6,705 nucleotides of DNA from an uncultured Collinsella sp. GTDB taxonomy: Bacteria > Actinomycetota > Coriobacteriia > Coriobacteriales > Coriobacteriaceae. How positions within the stretch are numbered: the first letter of the stretch is position 1; every line of letters begins with the position of its first letter. Made by a program: the position numbers and the translations under genes. Where the stretch lies: NCBI GenBank assembly GCA_905204635.1, contig CAJLAN010000092.1, forward strand, positions 1 to 6,705, given 5' to 3'. Positions 1-5,504 of this stretch are shown here, one piece after another. Under the pieces are notes generated by a model. It made no database searches. It was given only the letters and a program-made list of their open reading frames with translations, and was not told where the DNA came from.

Positions 1-35
1 GGGCCTATATCGACGCGATTCGTCAGCATATCTAG
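1..35 (+). CDS. C-terminal end of an unidentified upstream gene (partial)
   Basis: Reading from base 3, the first codons give AYIDAIRQHI followed by TAG at 33-35. The residues look like an ordinary amphipathic helical protein end, and the codons are GC-rich in keeping with the other genes. Only ten residues are visible, so no family can be named and the call could be chance. A weak hairpin (40-45 pairing with 49-54, one G-T pair, three-base loop) follows, without a proper T run, and may mark the end of the transcript. Confidence 0.4.
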   Translation, partial: AYIDAIRQHI

Positions 36-81
36 GCTGCTGTGCTCCGCACGGTTCAAGTCTCTTTATGACAGTCCAGAC

Positions 82-104
82 TGATATAGGAAGCATCTAT
101 ATCA
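82..104. promoter_or_regulatory. Perfect 8-bp inverted repeat, candidate operator
   Basis: TGATATAG at 82-89 is mirrored by CTATATCA at 97-104 around a 7-base spacer. This is the size and symmetry of a dimeric repressor or activator site. It lies in an AT-rich stretch just upstream of a possible -10 box (TATATT, 119-124), with no convincing -35. A regulator bound here would cover the -35 region of the methyltransferase promoter. No SAM, T-box or cobalamin riboswitch architecture is evident in the 150 bp leader. The regulator is unknown. Confidence 0.35.
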
Positions 105-136
105 AACTGTTATAAACGTATATTTTACGATGGTCA

Positions 137-150
137 TATGAGCGCTCATA
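137..150. promoter_or_regulatory. Perfect 14-bp palindrome, candidate operator
   Basis: TATGAGCGCTCATA is a perfect palindrome with no spacer. It lies about 40 bases before the methyltransferase start, just downstream of the possible -10 at 119-124. Bound protein at this position would block elongation or initiation. It differs in sequence from the inverted repeat at 82-104, so it may be a second regulator's site. Palindromes this long are uncommon by chance in a 150 bp leader, but the function is inferred from position only. Confidence 0.35.
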
Positions 151-190
151 CTCTGTCCCAGTAAAGCAACCAATGCAAAGGGAGATATCT

Positions 191-1324
191 ATGAGCACTT
201 CGATTCAACCGAACGCGCCGTTTCGCGCCGATATCGTCGGCAGCTTTCTTCGTCCACAGGCCGTAAAGGACGCCCGTGTCGCCTATGCTGCGGGCCCCCT
301 CGACGCCGCCGGCCTTAAGGCCGTCGAGGATGAGGCCATTCGCGACCTGGTGGACAAGCAAAAGTCCGCTGGCCTGCAGGTGATTACCGATGGCGAGTTT
401 CGCCGCAGTTACTGGCACCTCGACTTTATGTGGGGGCTCAACGGCATTGAACGCCGTACCTCGCGTACGGGCTATATGTTCCACGACGAGGAGACCACAG
501 CCGACACCGCCGTGGTAACCGGCCCCATTAGCGGCGAGAACCACCCGTTCGTCGAGCATTTTAAGTTCGTCAAGGCGCTTGAGGGAGAGGGCCACGTTGC
601 ACGCCAGACCATCCCGGCGCCTATCCAGACGTTCTCTGAGGTTACGCTCGATCGCTGCGACGGCCAGCAGGAGAGCCTGCGTGCCGTCTATAAGACCGAC
701 GAGGAACTTGCCGACGCCATTGCAGCCGCTTATCGCACGGTGATCGCCGACCTGTACGCAGCAGGCTGCCGCAACATCCAGTTTGATGACTGCACCTGGG
801 GCATCTACTGCGATACCGATTTTGTCGCCAAAACCGGCATGAGCCCGGTCGACCTGCAAAAGGTAAGCGAGCTGGGCGTGGCACTCAACAACGCCGCCAT
901 CGAGGGCAAGCCCGACGATCTGGTCATCAACACGCACGTGTGCCGCGGCAACTACCACTCCACCTACGCTTTTGAAGGCGGCTACGACCCTATCGCTCCG
1001 TATCTGTTCGCACATGAGAACGTCGATGCGTTCTATCTGGAGTTCGACACACCCCGCGCCGGCGGTTTTGAGCCGCTCAAGTACGTTGCCCCGGGCAAGA
1101 AGGTCGTGTTGGGCTTGGTAACCACCAAGGCGGCTGAGCTTGAGGACGAAGACGTTATCGTCGAACGTATCCATGAGGCCGCAAAGTACGTGCCGCTCGA
1201 GAACCTGTACCTGTCGCCCCAGTGCGGCTTTGCCAGCTGCGAGATTGGCAACAAGCTGACCGAGGACGAACAGTGGGCAAAGATCGCGCTGGTCAAGCGC
1301 ATTGCCGAGCGCGTTTGGAAGTAA
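191..1324 (+). CDS. MetE-like zinc methyltransferase (YxjG/YxjH type, catalytic domain only)
   Basis: Protein of 377 residues matching the C-terminal catalytic barrel of cobalamin-independent methionine synthase, which moves a methyl group to the zinc-bound thiol of homocysteine in the cytoplasm. Visible signs are GSFLRP (17-22), DGEFRR (67-72, homocysteine region), QFDD (197-200) and the zinc ligands His249 and Cys251 in HVCRGN, Glu284 in YLEFD and Cys345 in SPQCGF. The length equals that of Bacillus YxjG/YxjH and is about half that of full MetE; the N-terminal folate-side domain is absent, so the methyl donor is unknown. ATG 191 is chosen because AAAGGGAGA (177-185) sits just before it; the in-frame ATG at 173 lies upstream of this site. 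No clear terminator follows, so the transcript may run on to the hairpin at 1522-1559. Family assignment is firm; the substrate is inferred. Confidence 0.9.
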   Translation: MSTSIQPNAPFRADIVGSFLRPQAVKDARVAYAAGPLDAAGLKAVEDEAIRDLVDKQKSAGLQVITDGEFRRSYWHLDFMWGLNGIERRTSRTGYMFHDEETTADTAVVTGPISGENHPFVEHFKFVKALEGEGHVARQTIPAPIQTFSEVTLDRCDGQQESLRAVYKTDEELADAIAAAYRTVIADLYAAGCRNIQFDDCTWGIYCDTDFVAKTGMSPVDLQKVSELGVALNNAAIEGKPDDLVINTHVCRGNYHSTYAFEGGYDPIAPYLFAHENVDAFYLEFDTPRAGGFEPLKYVAPGKKVVLGLVTTKAAELEDEDVIVERIHEAAKYVPLENLYLSPQCGFASCEIGNKLTEDEQWAKIALVKRIAERVWK

Positions 1325-1394
1325 CGTTACCGTTTGCAGGTGACGGCGCGCGCGAGACATGGCGTATCACGTACAATGGTTCGGATCGTATCGT

Positions 1395-1420
1395 TCGGGC
1401 AGGTTATCCGATATGCCCGA
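1395..1420 (+). other. Stem-loop in the leader of the 17-codon frame
   Basis: TCGGGCA (1395-1401) pairs perfectly with TGCCCGA (1414-1420) around a 12-base loop. It sits 26 bases before the start of the short frame at 1447. A possible -10 (TACAAT, 1372-1377) lies just upstream, but no -35 is visible. The hairpin lacks a T run, so it is not a terminator for the gene before it. It could be a 5' leader structure or an operator. Confidence 0.3.
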
Positions 1421-1446
1421 TCGCCCTTCCATTCGAAAGGACATCC

Positions 1447-1500
1447 ATGTCCCAGTCCTCGACGCCCGCCGTATCTGAACTCGAGGAGACTGTCGAATAG
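1447..1500 (+). CDS. Short reading frame encoding a 17-residue acidic peptide
   Basis: ATG at 1447 is preceded by AAAGG (1436-1440) at good spacing and opens a frame for MSQSSTPAVSELEETVE, ended by two consecutive TAG codons. A strong terminator starts 22 bases later, so this is the last thing read in the transcript. The peptide is hydrophilic, acidic, has no membrane segment and matches nothing I recognise. It could be a real small protein cotranscribed with the methyltransferase, a leader-type peptide, or the preserved start of a gene whose body has been deleted. The last fits the gene-like start signals and the very short distance to a terminator. Confidence 0.35.
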   Translation: MSQSSTPAVSELEETVE

Positions 1501-1521
1501 TAGTTGTGTTCAGCTAAATCA

Positions 1522-1559
1522 AAAAATGGCGCCCGTGCGTACGCGTGGACGCCATTTTT
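1522..1559. terminator. Bidirectional rho-independent terminator
   Basis: AAAAATGGCG (1522-1531) pairs with CGCCATTTTT (1550-1559), and pairing continues inward past one C-A mismatch through CC/GG. On the + strand the stem ends in TTTTT; on the - strand it ends in six T. It serves both the methyltransferase/short-frame transcript and the convergent esterase. The esterase stop codon (1558-1560) overlaps the stem by two bases. Confidence 0.9.
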
Positions 1560-2271
1560 AATGCGTCAGTATCCAGTGGATGCCGCGCGCCATGCGCAGG
1601 TCAGTTTGGGCAAAGTGGTTGCCGGGGTTGAGCTCCAGCGTTGTTGGAATGTCATGCTCGATAAACAGCTCTTCCATCGCACGCGTATCGTCGAGTACGT
1701 GCCGCATCATGCGGTTGGGTGTCTTGGTTTCCTTTTTACCGAGCGACAGATAGGCGGCGTCGGGCGTGGCTGTCATCGTGCGCTCTCGCGCGTAGTCGAT
1801 AAAGCCGGGGAACCACAGCGACCCCGATGCACTTGCCGCGCGCTCAAAGACATCTGTTTGCCAAAGTGCCCACAGGGAAAAAAGACCCGCCAACGAGTAG
1901 CCGGCAATGCCGCGCCAGGTGGGCGGGCAGGGAAGTGATGATTCGGCCTCTGGGATTATCTGATTCAGCAGTTCATCGAGAAACTCAGACGCCTGTCCGC
2001 CAAAGGACTCGGCATCTCGTATAGTTCCCTCACATTCCCAGGGGCTCAGCTCGCGATTCCAATCGAGCCCTCCAATGGCGACAAGGGTGAATGGCGGGCA
2101 GTCGAGCTCTCGGCAGCGCTCGTAGACTTCACTACCGTCGCCCATAACCACGGGGAGGTAGATGACGGGCGCGCCTTCCACACACTCTGAATAAACGGTT
2201 ATCTGCTTATGATGCGCTTCCAAGGCAGGCTTCTCTCGGTGTTGTGATATTGACAGCCTCAATTGTCGCAC
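1558..2271 (-). CDS. Alpha/beta-hydrolase-fold esterase
   Basis: Protein of up to 237 residues of the esterase D / IroE-like alpha/beta hydrolase group, probably a cytoplasmic serine esterase of unknown substrate. The nucleophile elbow GYSLAG puts the catalytic Ser at 126, and PGNHF near the C-terminus supplies His219. Earlier conserved pieces are APVIYLP (34-40), a hydrophobic strand followed by GLDWNRELSPW (68-78), and LSLGKKETKT (176-185), which may hold the acid of the triad. No signal peptide is seen. The start is uncertain: GTG at 2271 has no good ribosome site and the first 16 residues look unlike the fold, while TTG at 2223 has GAGAGAAG about six bases upstream and would give 221 residues beginning at the usual first strand. 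The family is clear, the substrate is not. Confidence 0.85.
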   Translation of the reverse strand: MRQLRLSISQHREKPALEAHHKQITVYSECVEGAPVIYLPVVMGDGSEVYERCRELDCPPFTLVAIGGLDWNRELSPWECEGTIRDAESFGGQASEFLDELLNQIIPEAESSLPCPPTWRGIAGYSLAGLFSLWALWQTDVFERAASASGSLWFPGFIDYARERTMTATPDAAYLSLGKKETKTPNRMMRHVLDDTRAMEELFIEHDIPTTLELNPGNHFAQTDLRMARGIHWILTH

Positions 2272-2291
2272 GCTGGCACGGGGGCAGACGC

Positions 2292-2333
2292 TAAAAGAAA
2301 GGCGCGGAGCCGCTCGATGCGATTCCGCGCCTT
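2292..2333 (-). terminator. Rho-independent terminator of the purine permease gene
   Basis: AAGGCGCGGA (2299-2308) and TCCGCGCCTT (2324-2333) form a perfect 10-bp stem with a 15-base loop. Read on the - strand it starts 27 bases after the permease stop codon and is followed by TTTCTTTT. Only about 27 bp separate it from the farthest upstream possible start of the esterase, leaving little room for an esterase promoter unless that gene starts later. Confidence 0.9.
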
Positions 2334-2360
2334 GTTGTTTTGCTTTAGCAGACTATGCCG

Positions 2361-3671
2361 CTACGCTACAAAGAAGTAGACGAGGAAGGCGAGGGCTGCG
2401 ATCCACATGAGCGGCTTGATCTTGGAAGCCTCGCCCTTAAAGAGCGCGACGACTACGTAGGCGATAAAGCCCAGACCGATGCCGGCAGAGATGGAGTAGG
2501 TGAAGGGCACGCCGGCGACAATCATGAACGCCGGGAAACCCTGCGACACGTCGGACCAGTCAATCTCGGAGGCCTCGCTCATCATGAGGTAGCCGACGTA
2601 GACCAGAGCACCGCAGGTGGCGGCGCTGGAAACGATGGTGACGATGGGGGAGAAGAACGCGGCGAGAATGAACAGCACGCCGGTGGTGACGGAGGTGAGG
2701 CCCGTGCGGCCACCGTCGGCAGCACCAGAGGTGGACTCGACGAAGGTGGTGATGGAGGAGACGCCCATGAAACCGCCCACAGCAGCGGCGGCGGAGTCGA
2801 CGATCAGAATCTCCTTGATATTCTCGACGTTGCCGTCGTCGGTGAGGAACTCGCCCTGCTTGGCCACGGCCATCGCGGTGCCCATGGTGTCGAAGAAGTC
2901 ACTCATGAGCAGCGAGAACGAGATGACGAGGAGCGCGGGGTCGGTAAGGACCTTGACGATGGCGGGCACGCCGCCGGCGTCGGCGATGGGGCCACCGATG
3001 CTCGAGAAGTCGAGCGGGGCGATGATACCGGTCGGAGCCTGGGTCACACCTAGGGGGATACCGGCGATGACGGCGACGACGATGCCGATGAGCAGCGAGC
3101 CGGGGACGTTGCGGCAGGCGAGGGCGACTGTCACCAGGATGGAGATGATGCCGACGATGAAGGTGGGGGAGGTGATGTCGCCCAGACCGACGAGTGTACC
3201 GGCGCCAGCGGTGATAATGCCGGCATCGCACAGGCCAATCATGGCGATGAACAGGCCCAGACCCACCGAGATGGCGTGACGCAGGACAACCGGGATGGCG
3301 TCCATGATGGCCTCGCGCAGGCCACAAAGCACGAGCAGCAAGATGACGACGCCCTCAAGGAAGATGACGCTCATGGCCACGTGCCAGTCACCGCCGCAGA
3401 CGGTGGTGGTGATTCCAGCGATCATCGCGTTGACGCCTAAGCCCGACGCGCAGGCGAGCGGGCGGTTGGCGAAGATGCCCATGCAGATGGTCATGATGCC
3501 GGCGCCCAGGCAGGTGGCGCAGGCGAGCGCTCCCGCATCGATGCCGGCGCCCGAGAGCACCGCAGGGTTGACGGCGATGATGTAGGCCATCGCCAGGAAT
3601 GTTGTCAGTCCAGCGCGAAGTTCGGTCCCGATTGTGGACTTGCGCTCACTGACGTGAAAAAGTTCGTCCAT
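2361..3671 (-). CDS. NCS2-family purine permease (AzgA/PbuG type)
   Basis: Integral membrane protein of 436 residues, likely a proton-coupled importer of hypoxanthine/guanine or adenine. The family signature is seen throughout: TELRAGLTTFLAMAYIIAVN (16-35), SGLGVNAMIAG (76-86), SDFFDTMGT (257-265) and TTFVESTSGAADGGRTGLT (308-326), the latter two holding the acidic residues (Asp258/Asp261 and Glu312) on the substrate helices. Some 12-14 hydrophobic segments fill the rest, and the length is normal for the AzgA branch. ATG 3671 is chosen because GGAAAGG lies six bases upstream; the longer frame from GTG 3728 adds 19 polar residues unlike the family. The gene is alone between its promoter region and the terminator at 2292-2333. 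A 6-bp hairpin (3689-3694 with 3704-3709) lies just before the ribosome site; I see no purine riboswitch core. Which purine is carried cannot be told from sequence. Confidence 0.93.
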   Translation of the reverse strand: MDELFHVSERKSTIGTELRAGLTTFLAMAYIIAVNPAVLSGAGIDAGALACATCLGAGIMTICMGIFANRPLACASGLGVNAMIAGITTTVCGGDWHVAMSVIFLEGVVILLLVLCGLREAIMDAIPVVLRHAISVGLGLFIAMIGLCDAGIITAGAGTLVGLGDITSPTFIVGIISILVTVALACRNVPGSLLIGIVVAVIAGIPLGVTQAPTGIIAPLDFSSIGGPIADAGGVPAIVKVLTDPALLVISFSLLMSDFFDTMGTAMAVAKQGEFLTDDGNVENIKEILIVDSAAAAVGGFMGVSSITTFVESTSGAADGGRTGLTSVTTGVLFILAAFFSPIVTIVSSAATCGALVYVGYLMMSEASEIDWSDVSQGFPAFMIVAGVPFTYSISAGIGLGFIAYVVVALFKGEASKIKPLMWIAALAFLVYFFVA

Positions 3672-3726
3672 GCATACCCTTTCCTTGTTCGGCCCCGAGT
3701 TTAGGCCGATTGACACGAACTCACCC

Positions 3727-3755
3727 ACTATAGCCCCTTTACGACGCTGTTGTTC
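3727..3755 (-). promoter_or_regulatory. Possible promoter of the purine permease
   Basis: On the - strand TATAGT (3727-3732) resembles a -10 box and lies about 56 bases before the permease ATG. The -35 position (about 3750-3755, GAACAA on this strand) is a poor match. A transcript starting about 3720 would carry a leader of roughly 50 bases, too short for an aptamer. Weak evidence from position and one hexamer. Confidence 0.3.
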
Positions 3756-3792
3756 CTCGCATGTTGATGTTCGGCGCTTTGTAGCAGACGGG

Positions 3793-3831
3793 CGGTATTT
3801 TCCGTATGAAAATGTGTGGGTACCGTATACT
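3793..3831 (+). promoter_or_regulatory. Possible promoter/operator of the deformylase-like gene
   Basis: TATACT at 3826-3831 is a good -10 box, 33 bases before the ATG at 3865. No consensus -35 stands at the right distance. Instead CCGTAT occurs twice as a direct repeat, at 3802-3807 and 3823-3828, exactly 21 bp (two helical turns) apart and covering the -35 and -10 positions. ATTTTC (3797-3802) also pairs with GAAAAT (3808-3813), and CGGTA (3793-3797) with TACCG (3821-3825). This arrangement would suit an activator or repressor on one DNA face. The function is inferred. Confidence 0.35.
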
Positions 3832-3864
3832 TAAGCGGTTACAACGACCCCTATGGAGGAACGT

Positions 3865-4284
3865 ATGATTAAAGAGCTCTGCCACGACGAGGCTATTCTG
3901 TCCCAGCGTTGCGAGGTCGCGACCGTCGAGGACGAGTCGGTGGCACAGGACCTGATCGATACCATCAAGTCGCTCGACGATGCCGGCTGCCTTGCCGCTA
4001 ACCAGATCGGCGTCACCAAGAAGGTCTGCGTCTACCTGGACGATGCCGGCGAGCCCCACGTGCTCTACAACCCCCGTCTGGTGTTTGGCCTGGGCGCCAG
4101 CAAGATGGAGGAGAGCTGCCTGACGCACGAGGAGGTCACCAAGTCCACGCGCTATATCAAGTGCAAGGTTGCCTTTGACCAGATCGTCGACGGCAAGATG
4201 AAGGAGTGCCGTCGCGACTACGCGGGCTTTGAGGCACAAATGATCCAGCATATGATTGACCACTGTCTAGGAAAGTTGGTCTAA
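3865..4284 (+). CDS. Peptide-deformylase-like protein lacking the catalytic glutamate
   Basis: Protein of 139 residues of the short peptide deformylase type found in gut bacteria. True deformylases remove the formyl group from nascent N-terminal Met using a metal held by one Cys and two His. Motif I is GCLAANQIG (41-49, with Gln47), motif II is EESCLT (82-87, metal Cys85) and motif III is QHMIDH (128-133, metal His129 and His133). The normal HExDH glutamate, which is the general acid/base, is Met130 (codon ATG), and the EGCLS glycine is Ser84. Fold and metal binding thus look intact but ordinary catalysis should be badly impaired. ATG 3865 is chosen because GGAGGA (3855-3860) lies four bases before it; the ATG at 3853 overlaps that site. 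It stands alone, with hairpins behind it. It may be a pseudoenzyme or act on another substrate; a second, complete def gene is expected elsewhere. Confidence 0.85.
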   Translation: MIKELCHDEAILSQRCEVATVEDESVAQDLIDTIKSLDDAGCLAANQIGVTKKVCVYLDDAGEPHVLYNPRLVFGLGASKMEESCLTHEEVTKSTRYIKCKVAFDQIVDGKMKECRRDYAGFEAQMIQHMIDHCLGKLV

Positions 4285-4316
4285 GGGGACCAAAGCACCG
4301 CACTTTGACCCCTTAG
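4281..4316 (+). repeat. Strong hairpin overlapping the deformylase-like stop codon
   Basis: CTAAGGGG (4281-4288) pairs perfectly with CCCCTTAG (4309-4316). After a small 2x1 internal loop CAAAG (4291-4295) pairs with CTTTG (4303-4307) around a seven-base loop. The TAA stop codon (4282-4284) is inside the outer stem. No T run follows, and a separate terminator lies 45 bases on, so this is not an ordinary terminator. It could be a 3'-end RNA stabiliser or a copy of a dispersed palindromic element. Confidence 0.55.
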
Positions 4317-4360
4317 ACGACCTGCGGGGTTAACTTGGTTGAGCTTATCCAGCTTGAATA

Positions 4361-4400
4361 GTCCGGGCGTGACATTGTTGTCATGTCCGGGCTTTTGTGT
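4361..4400 (+). terminator. Rho-independent terminator after the deformylase-like gene
   Basis: Bases 4361-4374 (GTCCGGGCGTGACA) pair with 4379-4392 (TGTCATGTCCGGGC) over 14 pairs, three of them G-U, with a TTGT loop and a TTTTGTGTTT tail. Because the G-U pairs favour the + strand RNA, it works best in that direction, ending the transcript from upstream about 60 bases before the bile salt hydrolase gene. Confidence 0.8.
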
Positions 4401-4459
4401 TTAGCGCCTTTTTGTTTGGAGACAATGAAATTAGCAAGAACGTAAAGCTAGGAGGCGCT

Positions 4460-5425
4460 ATGTGTACGAGTATTCGATTTACCGATAATTCTGGCCACAT
4501 GTATCTGGGCCGCAATCTCGACTGGAGCTTTGACTACGGCCAACAGGTTCGCGTGATGCCGCGCGGGTTTCACATTCCGTATTCGTTTATCGACGACGCG
4601 ACAGCGGCGCACGCGGTGATCGGTATGTGCATCGATTACAGGAACTACCCTATGTTCTTCGATTGCGGCAACGATGCGGGCCTCGCCGTGGCGGGTCTCA
4701 ATTTCCCGGGTTATGCCGAGTATGCCGAGGGCCCGGTTGATGGAAAGACCAATATCGCGGCCTATGAGTTTCCCCTGTGGGTGGCAGCGACGTTCTCGAC
4801 GGTCGATGAGGTCGAGGCCGCGCTGCGCGACACGGTGATTGTCGCCAAATCTGCCGGAGAGGGGCTGGGCGTGTCGCTGCTCCATTGGATTATCGGCGAC
4901 AGCCAGCGCAGCATCGTGGTCGAGATGATGGCTGACGGCCTGCATGTATACGACGATCCGGTCGACACCCTTGCCAACCAGCCGACCTTCCCGTGGCACA
5001 TGGAAAACCTGCGCACCTATATCACCGCCACAAGCGATTTTCCGCAGACGGCGACATGGCGCGGTGCCGAGCTCAAGCCCTATGGAGCCGGTGCCGGCAT
5101 GCGCGGCATTCCGGGCGATTGCTATTCGCCGAGCCGTTTTGTAAAGGCGGCGTACCTCAATGCCAATTACCCGCAAAAGGAGAGCGAGACCGAAAACGTC
5201 GTTCGCATGTTCCGCTCGCTCGAGGGCGTGGTGATGATCGAGGGAGCGTCCAGGATGGGCGATGGCAAGTTCGAGAAGACTATCTACACCGGATGCTTTA
5301 GCGCGCGCACGGGCAATTATTACTACGCGATGTATGGGGATCCGTCGATTCGCTACGTGAGCCTGATGGATGCCGAGGGCGCGAGCCCCGAAAGGCTCGT
5401 GGTTCCCGAGCCACGTCGTTCGTAG
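4460..5425 (+). CDS. bsh: Bile salt hydrolase / choloylglycine hydrolase family (Ntn hydrolase)
   Basis: Cytoplasmic protein of 321 residues that should cleave the amide bond of glycine- or taurine-conjugated bile acids, a common gut trait. It begins MCTS, so removal of Met exposes Cys2 as nucleophile; the remaining active-site set is Arg18 and Asp21 (GRNLD), Asn81 (AGLNFPGY), Asn173 (ANQPTF) and Arg226 (SPSRF). Asn81 occupies the place where Clostridium bile salt hydrolase has Asn82 and Bacillus penicillin V acylase has Tyr, favouring bile salts. There is no signal peptide. ATG 4460 is fixed by AGGAGG (4450-4455) and the need for Cys at position 2; the frame upstream to GTG 4397 is not translated. 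A terminator precedes it by 60 bases, so it should have its own promoter, but none is clear (GACAAT at 4421-4426 is a weak -10). A penicillin V or N-acyl-homoserine-lactone acylase is a less likely alternative. Confidence 0.88.
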   Translation: MCTSIRFTDNSGHMYLGRNLDWSFDYGQQVRVMPRGFHIPYSFIDDATAAHAVIGMCIDYRNYPMFFDCGNDAGLAVAGLNFPGYAEYAEGPVDGKTNIAAYEFPLWVAATFSTVDEVEAALRDTVIVAKSAGEGLGVSLLHWIIGDSQRSIVVEMMADGLHVYDDPVDTLANQPTFPWHMENLRTYITATSDFPQTATWRGAELKPYGAGAGMRGIPGDCYSPSRFVKAAYLNANYPQKESETENVVRMFRSLEGVVMIEGASRMGDGKFEKTIYTGCFSARTGNYYYAMYGDPSIRYVSLMDAEGASPERLVVPEPRRS

Positions 5426-5448
5426 CCGTTAGCTTTACCGCAATGCAA

Positions 5449-5484
5449 AGCGGCCCTGCATCTCCCGTGAGGTGCAGGGCCGCT
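5449..5484. terminator. Shared hairpin terminator between convergent genes
   Basis: Bases 5449-5464 pair with 5469-5484 as a 16-bp stem with a single T-G pair and a CCGT loop. It lies midway between the stop codons of the bile salt hydrolase (5425) and the potassium transporter (5505). T content after the stem is modest on both strands (GTCGTTGATTT on +, TTGCATTG on -), so its efficiency rests on the very stable stem. Confidence 0.8.
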
Positions 5485-5504
5485 GTCGTTGATTTGTGAC
5501 GTCG

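Noticed and set aside
36..190. SAM, T-box or cobalamin riboswitch before the methyltransferase
   Set aside because: Looked for because Bacillus homologues have S-boxes; the leader shows only two short symmetric sites and no multi-helix aptamer or terminator/antiterminator pair.
1321..1330. 10-bp palindrome GTAACGTTAC overlapping the methyltransferase stop codon
   Set aside because: Short, without a loop or T run, and within what chance allows; not called as a site.
146..1360. A 404-codon open frame on the - strand opposite the methyltransferase gene
   Set aside because: It mirrors a gene with clear family motifs; in GC-rich DNA the antisense frame stays open by codon bias. Its translation shows no recognisable domain.
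2355..3053. A 232-codon + strand frame rich in Gly, Asp, Glu and His
   Set aside because: It is antisense to the purine permease; the odd composition is the mirror of hydrophobic membrane codons.
3672..3728. A 19-residue N-terminal extension of the purine permease from GTG 3728
   Set aside because: The ribosome site GGAAAGG sits before ATG 3671, and the family starts at that point.
3672..3864. Purine riboswitch before the permease
   Set aside because: No three-way junction with the conserved purine core was seen on the - strand, and the likely leader is only about 50 bases.
4397..4459. A 21-residue N-terminal extension of the bile salt hydrolase
   Set aside because: The enzyme needs Cys directly after the initiator Met, and AGGAGG lies right before ATG 4460; the extension also overlaps a terminator tail.
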